Counted from the stretch's first letter, positions 47,669 through 61,600 are shown. The stretch: 64,000 nucleotides of DNA from Sanderia malayensis (GCA_013076295.1 RQOL01000772.1:3067087-3131086); one strand, 5' to 3'. Made by a program: numbers and translations. The notes: generated by a model from the sequence alone, not told the origin.

Positions 47669-49019
47669 TTATGAAGTTGCTGAGACATCTTGCTTCTGCA
47701 TGACTTCGGGAAGTTCAGGAGGTTCTGAGACGGGAGTAACATCAAGCGTTTCAAATGAACCATCTGAAAATAAAATAAATACATGTTATTAAGTTGGATG
47801 AAATAAAGTATGCATGAAAATAAGAATATGGTGTGTGAAATGGTGTGGTTATCAGAATTAAAACAAAAAATTAAAAATAGCAACGGTCAATAAACCCTGT
47901 TATCAAATTAAAATGGACTGACTTCTTCATTGTGTGTTCTCCTCCATCACATCTATCTAAACATCTGGTCACAAGACTAGATGTTTAAATAGATAAAAAC
48001 TTAATACATAAAAGAGTTGTTGTTCCTTTTCTATTTTCTATTATATTTTTTCTAAACATGTAGAATTTGCCTGTCCATTGTTGAGCAAGCACCCAAATAG
48101 GCAGCAGAAACAGTGAGTAAACAACCAATTATTATTATTATTATTATTATTACTATTATTATTATGAGTCTTTTGAAATGTTTCATGTTGTAGTAGACCG
48201 TTTGCATGACAAATTCTGGAACAAAGTTGATTAAAAACTGGGCTAAATTGTATTGGTCGACTGTACCTTCTTGTTTATAAGCCACAGCTAAAAGTGCAGG
48301 CAGTTGTGCTTTTGCAGATTGATTTGTCAATCCATAATCGCCTAATGTCTTGTTATCCTCCATCACTTTATCTTCCTTATACAAATATAACTGCTGTTCC
48401 TCAGGCAATTTCCTTGTGATACCCTGTATCATTTTCTTTACCTCTAAAACCGTTGTTGAAACCTTGCCATCCAAGAACATGCTAAGATTCTTTCTTTTCA
48501 CCATCAAAAATACCTCCTACGGTTAGAAAAGTCGATTGATTATTGCTAGTACCCTAGTATGTCAACGAAATACAAAACTGTGCCATCCAAAATAAAATAC
48601 GCATAGTCAAAATTACTGGTAGGTAATAATATGAAATTGAAATTGAAATTGAAAAACATGAAATTGAAATATCCACCAGTAAACAGCTAAAAATACTAAT
48701 TAAGTACAAAGTAGAGGTTAAATTAGTTCTTTTATATATGCCAACCATTTCCCATGTCAAAGTCGGTTGCCGGAAAGCAGGAAAGTGTGGTTAAGTTTGG
48801 GGAGACAAACCGAAACCCCAAGTACTTAATAGTTAACAATAGGGGGGAGGACATTGGCCTAACATACGTAAAGGGGACAAAGAACCAATTACGGCTGAGT
48901 TGAAGCGTTTAAACTGGTAGAATCTGATGAATGATTACATTAGCAAAGATTTTCCAAAATACGATCTGCAAGAATCGAGGTTATACTATACTTTATTTCG
49001 TCCAAAACAAACTCACCAT
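47669..49019 (-). CDS. ELOB: Elongin B (transcription elongation factor B subunit 2)
   Basis: Minus-strand exons: start codon at 49019-49017, then 48516-48267 and 47763-47669, giving 115 residues (human 118). The ubiquitin-like fold is recognisable from EVFLMVKRKNLSMFLD, TVLEVKKMIQGIT, KLPEEQQLYLYKEDKVMEDN and KTLGDYGLTNQSAK. The typical tail follows (SFETLDVTPVSEPPELPEVM, then KQD). Elongin B pairs with Elongin C as adaptor in VHL- and SOCS-box Cullin 2/5 ubiquitin ligases and in the Elongin elongation complex. Exon 1 contributes only the ATG if the family start is used. However, that ATG lies in an open frame that starts at another ATG at 49112, which would add 31 residues. Confidence 0.92.
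48128..48166. repeat. ATT trinucleotide microsatellite
   Basis: (ATT)n, about 12 units with one interruption, in intron 2 of the Elongin B gene. Confidence 0.9.
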
Positions 49020-49302
49020 TTTGATGTATTCTGTGTTGGGGAAACGAGATCTTAAAAATTTCATTTCAGGCCATATTGAGTTGAATTGAACTACGATATA
49101 TTGACGGGCCATCGCAACGCAACAACAGTAAATTCAGATTGTCCGCAGCGAGGGTTTAACTTAAAACGTTTGGGTTTCTTTAATTCTTTATTAATCCAAT
49201 GTGCAGTTATGACCAATTTATGCAGTGATAAGACAAAAAAGTCCAGGGATCATTATGTTTAGTATTTAAGTGTATTATCATGTCGTGCTTGCTATTTTAC
49301 GT

Positions 49303-52035
49303 CAATACATTGCCCATCATACATAAAGCTACGGTTAACAAAATCAAATTTTGAAATAGATCGAAACGTCACTCACAAGGAGTCGACTCCCACTAATTAG
49401 GAGCGTCTGATCATTTTGAGACCACTCCCAGCCTTCTAGCACAACTATTTCCAAAGTTATACCTAGGCGAGCTCTTACCCCAACTGAAATACATTGCCCA
49501 TCATGCATAAAGCTAGGGTTAACAAAATCAAATTTTGAAATAGATCGAAATGTCACTCACAAGGAGTCGAATTTCACTAATTAGGAGCGTCTGATCATTT
49601 TGAGACCACTCCCAGCCTTCTAGCACAAATATCTCCAAAGTTGGACCCAGGCGAGCTCTTACCCCAACTGAAATACATTGCCCATCATACATAACGCTAG
49701 GGTTAACAAAATCAAATTTTGAAATAGATCGAAACGTCACTCACAAGAAGTCGAATCCCACTAATTAGGACCGTCTGATCATTTTGAGACCACTCCCAGC
49801 CTTCTAGCACAAATATTTCCAAAGTTATACCTAGGCGAGCTCTTACCCCAACTGAAATACATTGCCCATCATGCATAAAGCTAGGGTTAACAAAATCAAA
49901 TTGTGAAATAGATCGAAATGTCACTCACAAGGAGTCGAATTTCACTAATTAGGAGCGTCTGATCATTTTGAGACCACTCCCAGCCCTCTAGCACAAATAT
50001 TTCAAAAGTTATACCTAGGCGAGCTCTTACCCCAACTGAAATACATTGCCCATCATACATAAAGCTAGGGTTAACAAAGTCAAATTTTGAAATAGATCGA
50101 AATGTCACTCACAAGGAGTCGAATTGCACTAATTAGGAGCGTCTGATCATTTTGAGACCACTCCCAGCCCTCTAGCACAAATATTTCGAAAGTTGGACCC
50201 AGGCGAGCTCTTACCCCAACTGAAATACATTGCCCATCATACATAAAGCTAGGGTTAACAAAATCAAATTTGGAAATAGATCGAAATGTCACTCACAAGG
50301 AGTCGAATCCCACTAATTAGGACCGTCTTATCTTTTTGAGACCACTTCCAGCCTTTTAGCACAAATATTTGAAAAGTTGGACCCAAGCGAGCTCTTACCC
50401 CAACTGAAATACATTGCCCATCATACATAAAGCTACGGTTAACAAAATCAAATTTTGAAATAGATCAAAATGTCACTCACAAGGAGTCGAATTGCACTAA
50501 TTAGGAGCGTCTGATCATTTTGAGACTACTCCCAGCCCTCTAGCACAAATATTTCAAAAGTTATGCCTAGGCGAGCTCTTACCCCAACTGAAATACATTG
50601 CCCATCATACATAAAGCTAGGGTTAACAAAGTCAAATTTTGAAATAGATCGAAATGTCACTCACAAGGAGTCGAATCCCATTAATTAGGACCGTCTGATC
50701 ATTTTGAGACCACTCCCAGCCCTCTAGCACAAATATTTCCAAAGTTATACCTAGGCGAGCTCTTACCCCAACTGAAATACATTGCCCATCATGCATAAAG
50801 CTAGGGTTAACAAAATCAAATTGTGAAATAGATCGAAATGCCACTCACAAGGAGTCGAATTTCACTAATTAGGAGCGTCTGATCATTTTGAGACCACTCC
50901 CAGTCTTCTAGCACAAATATTTCAAAAGTTATACCTAGGCGAGCTCTTACCCCAACTGAAATACATTGCCCATCATACATAAAGCTAGGGTTAACAAAAT
51001 CAAATGTGGAAATAGATCGAAATGTCACTCACAAGGAGTCGAATCCCACTAATTAGGACCGTCTTATCTTTTTGAGACCACTTCCAGCCTTTTAGGACAA
51101 ATATTTGAAAAGTTGGACCCAAGCGAGCTCTTACCCCAACTGAAATACATTGCCCATCATACATAAAGCTAGGGTTAACAAAATCAAATTTTGAAATAGA
51201 TCGAAATGTCACTCACAAGGAGTCGACTCCCACTAATTAGGAGCGTCTGATGATTTTGAGACCACTCCCAGCCTTCTAGCACAAATATTTCAAAAGTTAT
51301 ACCTAGGCGAGCTCTTACCCCAACTGAAATACATTGCCCATCATACATAAAGCTAGGGTTAACAAAGTCAAATTTTGAAATAGATCGAAATGTCACTCAC
51401 AAGGAGTCGAATCCCACTAATTAGGACCGTCTGATCATTTTGAGACCACTCCCAGCCTTCTAGCACAAATATTTCGAAAGTTGGACCCAGGCGAGCTCTT
51501 ACCCCAACTGAAATACATTGCCCATCATACATAAAGCTAGGGTTAACAAAATCAAATTTTGAAATAGATCGAAATGTCACTCACAAGGAGTCGACTCCCA
51601 CTAATTAGGAGCGTCTGATGATTTTGAGACCACTCCCAGCCTTCTAGCACAAATATTTCCAAAGTTGGACCCAAGCGAGTTCTTACCCCAACCGAAATAC
51701 ATTTCCCATCATACATAAAGCTAGGGTTAACAAAATCAAATTTTGAAATAGATCGAAATGTCACTCACAAGGAGTCGATTCCCACTAATTAGGAGCGTCC
51801 GATCATTTTGAGACCACTCCCAGCCTTCTAGCACAAATATTTCGAAAGTTGGACCCAGGCGAGCTCTTACCCCAACTGAAATACATTGCCCATCATACAT
51901 AAAGCTAGGGTTAACAAAATCAAATTTGGAAATAGATCGAAATGTCACTCACACGGGGTCGAATGCTGCTAATTAGAACCTTGTGATCATTCAGACAAGT
52001 TTCAGCTCTCTAGGACAGTTGGTTCAAAAGTTCAC
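49303..52035. repeat. 184-bp tandem repeat array, about 15 units
   Basis: Nearly 2.7 kb of head-to-tail 184-bp units between the divergent Elongin B and USP32 genes. Every unit holds the landmarks CATTGCCCATCAT, CTAGGGTTAACAAA, AGATCGAAATGTCACTCACA, CACTAATTAGGA, TTTTGAGACCACTCCCAGCC and GCGAGCTCTTACCCC. Adjacent units are roughly 90-97% alike. Variants recur at multiples of 184 (368, 736 and 920 bp), so blocks of several units were duplicated together. Edge units are the most diverged, as expected for unequal crossing-over. Each unit carries a 70-codon frame on the minus strand. Because 184 is not a multiple of three, these frames overlap in different phases and do not form one gene. Confidence 0.95.
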
Positions 52036-52663
52036 CTCCAGTACAGTAAGATTATTACCTGATTGACCACCACAGTTATAAATAATATTCACATTATATG
52101 CAACCATAGAACAGCTTACTCTCATGAACGTTGCTTGAAAAACTCTTTTTGATTTCCTCGCTTTCACTGAGCAGCGTTTGATCGAGAAAATGTTAGTTAT
52201 TTAATATATAATTATGTTTTTTATAATATATCCATATAAATACTTGCAACATGGTAACTCCCTTATTTTACATATTTTTTGTAATGCCATGTATTGATGT
52301 AGAATTAAGTAACCGAGGCGTGTTGTTTATCACATTGATTGAATGTAAATCATACTTCGGGGGATTCAAATGTCACCTATAAACTTGATTATTGAAGTTT
52401 ACATTTGCTGTTCATTACAAAAATTGATTAAATTTTGAAACTTTTTGATAGCATGATAAAACAACTTTTGCATAGCAAGGTTCGTCGTCATCGGGCTTCT
52501 ATGCATGTTAACGATTGTTTTCGTCAATGCCAAGTGAAGTTACCTTTTACTTGTATGTGGAGACAGGAATGAAGATACGACATTTTTGATGTTTAATGAT
52601 TTATAGTTGGCCGTAATATTATCGACATAAATTGCAGCGCTCATATAATGCCATGTAGTGGTG
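52036..52663. promoter_or_regulatory. Upstream region of USP32
   Basis: About 630 bp of AT-rich sequence between the 184-bp array and the USP32 ATG. It should contain the promoter and 5' UTR. I see no strong core element and no gene. Confidence 0.4.
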
Positions 52664-55600
52664 ATGGGCTTGAAGGAGTCTAAGTTCGCTTTCTTGCCCT
52701 ACGAGGAAGCCGTGAAACGAGGTGAGATATAGCATTCGTCATTGAAATGACGTGACATTGATTTTGATAGACCATGTATATTGAAAGTTTAGGTTAGGCC
52801 CGTTAGTAACATAAGGTACCTATATATGTTTTATAATGCTTGCTTCAAACAAATAGGCCCACTTGCGCTATTCATGTAACTTGCCCCGGGTGGCTTTGTT
52901 AAGAAACAAGTATATTAAGCTGCAACTTGGCATGCCTAATCATATAATTTCTCAGAAAATGACGTTGTTAACCAAAGCAAAATAGGCCCGGGATTTTCTA
53001 TTTTGGTGTATTTTTCCGTGTTTTTATTTCTATGTATTGTATTTGGAAAGGGGAGGAGCTAACATGTTAATGCATCATTGTGCAACGTCGGCAGGTTTTG
53101 TGATATCCACATGTGTCCTTGCTTACAGTGTAAAATTACTCTTCAAAAGGGCCGTTTTTATTTGTACCTACATTATTTTGCTTCCTTATTCATGCGTACA
53201 ATGATTTTGTAACATTCCACCTTGCATGCAATGCTACAAAATCGCCAATGACCTCAACGCACTGACACAGCAGTGTTTTGAAGAAAGTTTTTCTCCTTGT
53301 TTGTCAATAAAGATATTTGTGTTGATTAGATAATGATAATTATTAACAGAATTGAGGTTGGTAATCATGTAAATTACAGGAGAAGCAATTTCAGTACGAT
53401 TTGATGAAATATAATCGATATGATAACATAAATATATATAGACGTAATAGGATGTGGAATTCAAGTAAATAAAATAACTAAAATATTGCTTTACACTTTT
53501 AAGTTTCAAAACTGGGCCAAAGATAGTAAAAATATGTATTTTGCAATCTACGAAAACTAGGATTACCATTTGAATTTACCCCAACTATGGTAGAAGAGTA
53601 TATTCTCTTTCTTTTTTCAGTTAAAAATGATGAGCTGGATAGAATCAAGCTTGCCTTCAAACGATCTTCAGCGAATTCAAATTTCATGCCAAAGAATGTC
53701 TTCCTCAAGGATTTGCTCGGGGACATCATGCCAAAACGACTTGCAGAGGTAAGGCAACGTCTAATTTGTATATATCCGCATATGTTACAAGTTTGTTTAA
53801 TTTGGTACTCCGCATCAGTATTGACAATAATGTGACAATCTATGCTACAATCACTGTCAATATTACCCAGGGTTCATATCTATCCTGGGGTCTGGGTTTT
53901 CCCCAATGCTATTGTCTTGATATAGCGTTGTTTTGGCATTGTGATGCTCACATAAACTGTACAAAGGGATGTCACACTGATCTATGGTTACATGAAGTAA
54001 ATCAATCAATTCCATTGGGCGCAATATGTTGCTGTATGTTTTTTGTACTTTTCGTTAATTACCCCCTGTAATTAGAAACTTTTTTAGCTATTTTTAGTTG
54101 TAGCTGGAACATTCTATCAATACCTCCATTCTTAAGCACAATATCTATTGTTTGTTTCTACATTGAACTTTAATCAAGAGGCAGCAATCCTTTTCATCAA
54201 ACTTTTTATGGACAATTGTGAATGACACACAGTAGGGGCAGAACAAAGTCAGTTCCCACTTTTCATGTTTACAGGCCATTTAGACAACTGTATATACATG
54301 TGTATATACCAAGATTATCTTCGTTGGTGTTAAATACTGCATGTATTACAGATTAAATCAGAGGTTTAAACTGCTATGGACATGTCCCAGAACCTGTTTT
54401 GATAATTTTTGGCCAACTTTGTGCCTAACGATGCCGTATTTGTTTCAGCATTTGTTCATGGCATGTGGAGGAGGTAACAAGGGTATCAATTTCAAAGATG
54501 TTGTTTGCTGTCTGGTGCTAGTGGCTTGTGGAAGCATTGAAGAAAAGGTCAAATGTGAGTATCATCAATTTATGTCATCATTATTAACTTGTAGCTTGCC
54601 TGGTTTAGTTAGTTTTAGCACAAGCTGTTTACTGTTGAGAATGATAACCATACCACATAATCACGTTGCTTTGATTGCAACAAAATTTTCAAGTTAATAT
54701 TTTTGTTACACCTGTGCAGTGATGAAGGAAAATAGCAAACATAATAGAAAATAGAAAACAAATCCACTGTTTTGAAAAACAAGTTGTTATGTACTTATAA
54801 TAAGGGAAAAACGGTGTTGGCTGTTGGCTGAAATATTGTTTTGTGCAAGTAGAAGTTACATTTATTTCTTGTCATTTATTGGTTTTCAATCGCATATTTA
54901 TTGGCCACAAACGTTTCGTAGCTGTGTAAGTACAAAATTTTTACGCTTAGTGAATTGTTTGGCTGCATTTTCCGCGTTCTGGAAAACAGACAAAGACAAC
55001 TTGCTTTATAGTAGTAGTGGTGCCGAGATTACTAAAGAGAATTTAGCCCACCCAATTTGCATTTATTTGTGCGTTATTACCCGGGACGTTTGTTATCAAG
55101 CCTAGAATACCGTCATGAACGAAGCAGAAACTTTAAAAATGATCGAAAATTAATGTATTTTGATGTAATTTGAGTAATGCAAGACAAATGTCTTGTCTGG
55201 CGTTTTCACACGCAAGCTGGTTTTTATAACTTCCATAGTTTGAAATTTCAATCTCTTGATTTAAACGAAGTTTTTTTATCATGAAGTTGAATCACACGGA
55301 TATCCTTCCAACTGCGAATGCTTTCTCATCTCATCTCTTCCTCATCAGTAAATTTTGCCACGAAGCAGTTCAGAACAAGTCATATGTGAAATAAACTGGG
55401 GAAGTTAGCAGTGTGACTCACAGTCTCGTCTTATCATGATTGCATGCGGCTGTATGCTAACATGCACCATGATGAGAAGTTGTGTTCGTTTCCCATCAAA
55501 CATGAATTATAAATCGTGTGAGCTGGGCGTTTGTTTGTTTATTGAAAAATCATTGTCTTATCTGCAGGTTTGCAGGTTCCGCGAACATGCATTTTGTATT

Positions 55601-58600
55601 AATTCGATTAATTATTCAAGTTTCCATTTGGAATCGTCGATTTCAAAGACCTAATGCCTAGTTTAAACAGCGAATTTGAGCGCAGCGAATTAAATTAAAT
55701 TTGAATGAAGCGCTCAAGAATTTGCTCGGCAGAGCGCATTATAAGTGAATTTAATTATTCAATTATTTAAATGCTGGTTAAATTCCAATTTAATTGACGT
55801 TTAGTTTTTCTGGAGCAATAATTTAATTTTCTTCGTTCGACATGCACTTTCTAGGCCTAGCTTATTTTTTGTCAGGAACATCTATCTTTCCCATCCTGCA
55901 CTTCTGCTAAGCCCCGTTAGTTTACTTTGTAAACTATTGAGATATTTTAAAGCATGAATCTAAATTACTCAGAGATAAGGAATAGTCAGATAAACAATGT
56001 AGTATGGCTGCCCATGTGTAGCAATATTTAAACAATCGTAATATTTATTCAATTCAAATTAGTAAACACATTTCTATCCAATCTTCAATAAAATCTGTTC
56101 AATTCAATAACAATTATCATGTTCAATTCAAATATTTATAAATTATATTTAATGCAATCCCTTGAAAATATATACTAATCCTATCCCTTGAAAATATATA
56201 TTGAATCCAAACAAAAATATGTTCAATCTTCCTGGGACCGAGCGCGTTATCTATTGAATACGAGGCTATTTATTTTGGCGGGAAAGTTGAGCACGTGACG
56301 TAGCGTACCCAAAGCACTGACCCAAAGAGAGGGAAAGGAAAAATCAGAATATCTCAGGTTTGGAATTTGCGCTGTTTGTGGTCGATTTTTATCGCTTTTT
56401 TGATATGGCTAACGATAATAGCAGTCAAGAGAACATTAGCCGTGTTGCTGAGTTGTTGAGGAGGGAGGTATCACTTGAATCGTTCGATTGGGCTGGCAAT
56501 GTTGATTGCATTGTATTAAATATAATTTATAAATATTTGAATTGAACATGATAATTGTTATTGAATTGAACAGATTTTATTGAAGATTGGATAGAAATGT
56601 GTTTACTAATTTGAATTGAATAAATATTACGATTGTTTAAATATTGCTACACATGGGCAGCCATAATGTAGCCAACATGGTTTCATCTTTCTTTTTGCCA
56701 TACTTGTATTGAGTTTCCATAGTCCTTTTAAGAGATTAGTCGAGATCACCTTTAACTATTTAACAACATTAAAACCTCTTTACAACGGACGGAGCCAGTA
56801 CTACTGTTGGTTGTGTGGAGCTGGTCGCTACATGGAGGCTGGTTGGTATGATCACAACCATTCCCAGAGTTCACTGTCGTAGAAAAGTATTTCTTAAGCA
56901 AGTGTACACGATTGTTTAATTCTCGTTGTTGGTGATTTTTCAGTATGATGTCTTATCAATGACGCTTTTGCTTTTCAGTTGTATTCAGCATGATATCTGT
57001 GGATGGAAGTTCTGTCACGCGGGAAGATATGGAGAATTTCCTCAACGTTTGCGAAAATGGAACACTACCCTTATCAGTTGTGGATTTATTTGCAAAAGTA
57101 AGATTTGTCACTTTTATTATATTGCACGTTTTCTTACTGCAGCTGTCAACTATGGATTGGTAACAATCGTAATTGACCAGGATTGCAACCCGTTCGATTT
57201 TAATTCATTAGGATTGGTAATCCTTTTGATCGTAATGATTAGGATTGGTAATCCTTTTGATCGTAATGATTAGGATTGGTAATCTTTTTGATCGTAATTG
57301 ATCAGGATGGGTAATCCTTTTCATCATAATGATTAGGATTGGGAATCCTTTCGATCGTAATTGATCAGGATTGGTAACCGTTTCGATCGTAATTGACATC
57401 AACAATCTGCCATAAATAGATATGTCTTTCTGTGTATATGTTGTGTTTCTCTGAAGTTTCTATACCATCAAAAGAGTAGCCAGTTACTGAAGTGCTTGAA
57501 AACTGAACTCCATAAGAGCCAGCAATGTTATTAATTTCTTTAGCCGAATGTATTGTATAATATATTATAATATATTAATGCATATCTTCCGTCTTTTGTT
57601 CCCACAGACTGATAAGCTAACATACGATGCATTTCACAGCTGGTTGCTTAACAACCAGTGTTTTTCTGAGGTGACCAAATGGTTGTTTATCGAACAGAGA
57701 GGTAAAAAAAGACTAAGACTGTCCAGCGTTGAAGACACGCCGTCTTTCTACCAGTCGCTTGGAAAAATCACCAAATGTAAGTGATACACGCATTAGAATG
57801 GTTACGAGGCTGTGCACGCTTTAGAATGATTCCGAGGTTGCTTTCTCTGAGTGCATCCCACCTTCCTAACGCATCCCACCTTCCTAATGCTCGATGTACA
57901 GGAGTACAGAGCGCCAATAGAGCAGAAGCAAGAAAGTAGATTACCGTATTTCTTCTAATTAGCGTCCACCCTCTTTTAACCCCCCCTCCAATAAGCGCCC
58001 ACCCTAAAATCAACTAGTTTGAATTAATTCTTAAATTTTCACTGTTTGTTTCAAATAATTTTGCAAAATATTTTTCTAATTTTGCAAAATATTAGAAGAA
58101 AATACAGTAGTTCTCTGTTACTCGGAGTTTCATGCTTACGCAATCATCAGACCTGCTCTATGTGTGTGCTGATAAATAATTGACGTTATTGCCCTTCTAG
58201 TGTGTCAGCATGATCTGATAGAGTTAGAGAAGCGATACTGGTATTTGAAAAGTGCATCTGTGAGTGGAAAGTTTGACCATGAAGTCCTCAGCAGCCACCT
58301 TTCATCCACGCTTCCCTTGGAGATCTGTCAAGGTAATCGATCTCGCATTTTCCATGACAACTGCGGGATTGCATGCGCAATGGATGCCTCCCGTATAACG
58401 GACATTTACATGGTTTGCATTCTGCGGAGGCGCAAGTGTTGTTGTCCGTTATATCCGCGTAATGCTGTATAGATGTGTCCACTGATAGAGGCTCCACTGT
58501 ACACTGTATTTAAACACACATAATTGGACGATTACTTTATTTAATTACAGTAGAATCTCGAGAACTCGAACCTTGGATAAATGGAACCAACTTATGTCCC

Positions 58601-61600
58601 TTTCAAAGCTTTGCTAGCCACTTTTGAACATTCCTTAGTTCTAACCATTTTTATCCATTCCTTAGAGGTTCGAGCCATCAGGATTTTACTGTAATAAGAA
58701 TATTAGTCGATTATTCATTTTCGTCAACTTTTCAGGTTTGTTTCGTGCGTTTGATGAAAATGGCGATGGACATATTGATTTCAAAGAAATGGTCATTGGA
58801 ATCCATGCCTGCAGCCGAGGTCCGACCAGTGAAAGATTGTCACGTAGGTCCAATTTTGTCAGTAGCCCCATGCCTTAGCAGAATATTATAGTCATTGTAA
58901 GCTTATGTAATAGTTTAATTGGAATTAGTGTTGACTTGAGCTTTGCATGATGAAAAATCCATTTTTGGTGGATGAGGAAATTTTATTCTCGAACTTCTTG
59001 ACTTGAGAAACAGTTATGAAACACAAAAGAAACAGTTATGAAACAAAAAAATGGTTGTCTCCCTGAATGCTAACCCCTTTTTTGGATGCTTAAGGCTTGG
59101 TCAGACACTCCCAGGAGTATTAAGGTAGTGAAGTTTATTCGTGTGATGAGTACGTCTTAAAGTGTGATGAGTACATCTTAACGTGTGATGAGTAGCTACA
59201 TCTTAACGTGTGATGTGTACATCTTAACGTGTGATGTGTACATCTTAACGTGTGATGTATACATCTTAACGTGTGATGTGTACATCTTAACGTGTGATGG
59301 GTACATCTTAACGTGTTTTGAGTAGCTACATCTTAACGTGTGATGGGTACATCTTAACGTGTGATGTGTACATCTTATTTTAAGATGCAAACTTCTATTT
59401 CTTAGTTTGCTTCAACATTTTCGACCAAGATTGCGATGGTTCTCTTTCGGAGGAAGAAGTTCGAAAGATGCTAGACGGACTAGTGCATATTAACGAATCA
59501 GCTCACGGTCAGGTAATAATACGAACCTTGTATGATATCATATAAAGATTGGAATAGTATTATATACCAGGCTGATGTATCATGTTGGAAAATATTTTTA
59601 TCTGCAGGACATGAAGCAAAGTCAGGACGACATGTTAAACAAGATGTTTGAGCACACAAAGGTATATTATTGTTTTTATTATCATTATTATCTATAAAGG
59701 CCTTCTTCACAGATAAATATGCGAAGAGATGTTTAGCAGCAGACGTGTATAAGCTGTAGGCCTCCATGGTTTAGGTTGTTCACTTGGCATATAAGTGACA
59801 CGATATGTTCAGCTACTGTTATTTATAATTTTTAAAGTTTCATGTCGACTTTAATTGCAGGAATCTCCTCATGTTATGGCTAAAACCGAGTTTTTGATCT
59901 GGGCTGCTAGTAACAGTTTTGTCCACGAGTTTCTTCTCTTACTGTCACAAGTAAGCTATTCGAATTTATGTTCCAATATTCACTGGATATTTCAGCTGTC
60001 AAATTTTCACATTTTTCTTACATGTTTTCTTTCCCAACAGGTTTGTCACATAATATTTGGGCTGAAACCGAAAAGTCAGGAGGAAGAGGGCTTCGTAATT
60101 CGGTAACTTATCTTGTTATTTTCCCATGTGTCTACTCTTCAGGTTTATTAATTAACTGTAAGCATTTAGTTAATTAATTAGTGCTTCAAAAGAACGCCTT
60201 AGCAGTTGACGTTGTTGGCCTCTGTGGCGTAGTGGTAGCACCCTACCACCACGCCATGAAAGTGATAGGGTGCCAACAAGTGGTAGTTCTTGACTCACGG
60301 TCCAAAGGTGGTTGGTTCAGGATCTTTTGGCAAGATGTTTGCACAAATTGTGTCTATCTCCACCCAGGGGTATAAATGGATGCCTGGGTCGTAGTTATGA
60401 GCGCCATATGTGACTGCATCCTGCTGTATGCTGTTTAGTACCTTAACCAGTGGGTTGTGTAAATTTGATTGATGGCTGAGTTGCCTGTGGTCAGGTATAA
60501 GACTATAAATGTGTGCGTTTTCAATTCTAGTCGATGGATAGAGCGCGAGGAGCGAAATGGAATCTCATTTGGCAACCTTTACTACCTGATTTCTGCATCG
60601 TGGTGGAATACCTGGAAGGAATATGTAAACTATCAGGTAATTTTCCATCTCATTTGGTCAACATTAGTAAATTACGCGTTTTCAGTGGAAATGACACCTC
60701 TTTGGCATCATAGCATAAGGATTCTGCGCCTTAGTGGATGGTCGTTCAGGATCATTTAGCACATAATACATTTATTATTAATACTGTAAAACCGTTATAT
60801 TAGAGTTTTAAATGGAACTTTTTTATTTTTGAAATTGGTTCTATCAGGCTCGAAGCAATATCTGTGATCAAATTAGGTCCTTGTGTGCTATTTTTGCTTT
60901 ATTCTCCATATTTCGTTATTATTTGTTAAGTAACTTAGGCCATATAACTGTGTCTGGGTATACAACAACCTTGCCAAACACCATCATAGTAAAGGTATTA
61001 TTGACATCGTAGAACTGCGTGTTAACTGTATCAGTTACATTGCAGTGTTTATGTTTGCAGCCACCAATGAAAACCTTTCGAAGCGTTTCAAATGCTTCCA
61101 CATCGTCATCGTGCTGGATTCCCGTCGAGACAAACGACACAGACAACGGCTACGACAACGGTAGATCCATTGGCAAGCAGCGACTAAGCTTGCCATCCTC
61201 CACGTCGTCGTGCCCAACCTCCGCCTCTGCCTCGCCGTCCGCAAATAGATCCTTCAGTTTTTCCCCAACGCCTACGCAGATAAGAGTCGAATCGGTCAAC
61301 GATTCTGTTTATTCTTCGGATTCGAACGGGAAAATTGCTCGAACCACAAGCCAACCCGCATTGCCCGGTGCTATTGACAACAGCGTCTTGGTCATACAGA
61401 ATGACACGAAAAAGGTTTGTCAAGTTTCTTGTTGAATCATGTCACACGGGTTGAAGTTGTAAAGGAAGGAAGCAATACAATCATGGGACGGGAATGTTGA
61501 CGGGATGGAGTGTTTGACTATATTTTTGGGGGTATCTCGAATTGAGAGGGACCCACAAACCTCTACAGTGACATAATTTCTGTGCAGTGATTTCGAACTC

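Noticed and set aside
49344..51948. A dozen 70-codon minus-strand frames of similar sequence in the tandem array
   Set aside because: They are one frame per 184-bp unit. The period is not a multiple of three, so successive frames overlap in shifting phase, and changes between units do not favour silent sites. Splice-like signals in each unit are weak evidence for a real transcript.
49303..52035. CRISPR-like regular repeats
   Set aside because: Units are contiguous 184-bp copies without unique spacers, in an intron-rich animal genome.
55664..55860. A possible further MITE with GAATTTGAGCGCAGCGAATT-like repeats
   Set aside because: Short internal repeats are present, but I could not find matching ends or a target duplication.
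56360..56545. A small independent gene starting MEFALFVVDF or MANDNSSQ
   Set aside because: It lies wholly inside the TIR element and runs into the right arm, where it ends by chance. It may be a captured first-exon fragment, not a complete gene.
60217..60300. A functional tRNA gene
   Set aside because: A- and B-box-like sequences are present, but they are too far apart and no cloverleaf or acceptor stem forms. It fits a tRNA-derived SINE better.
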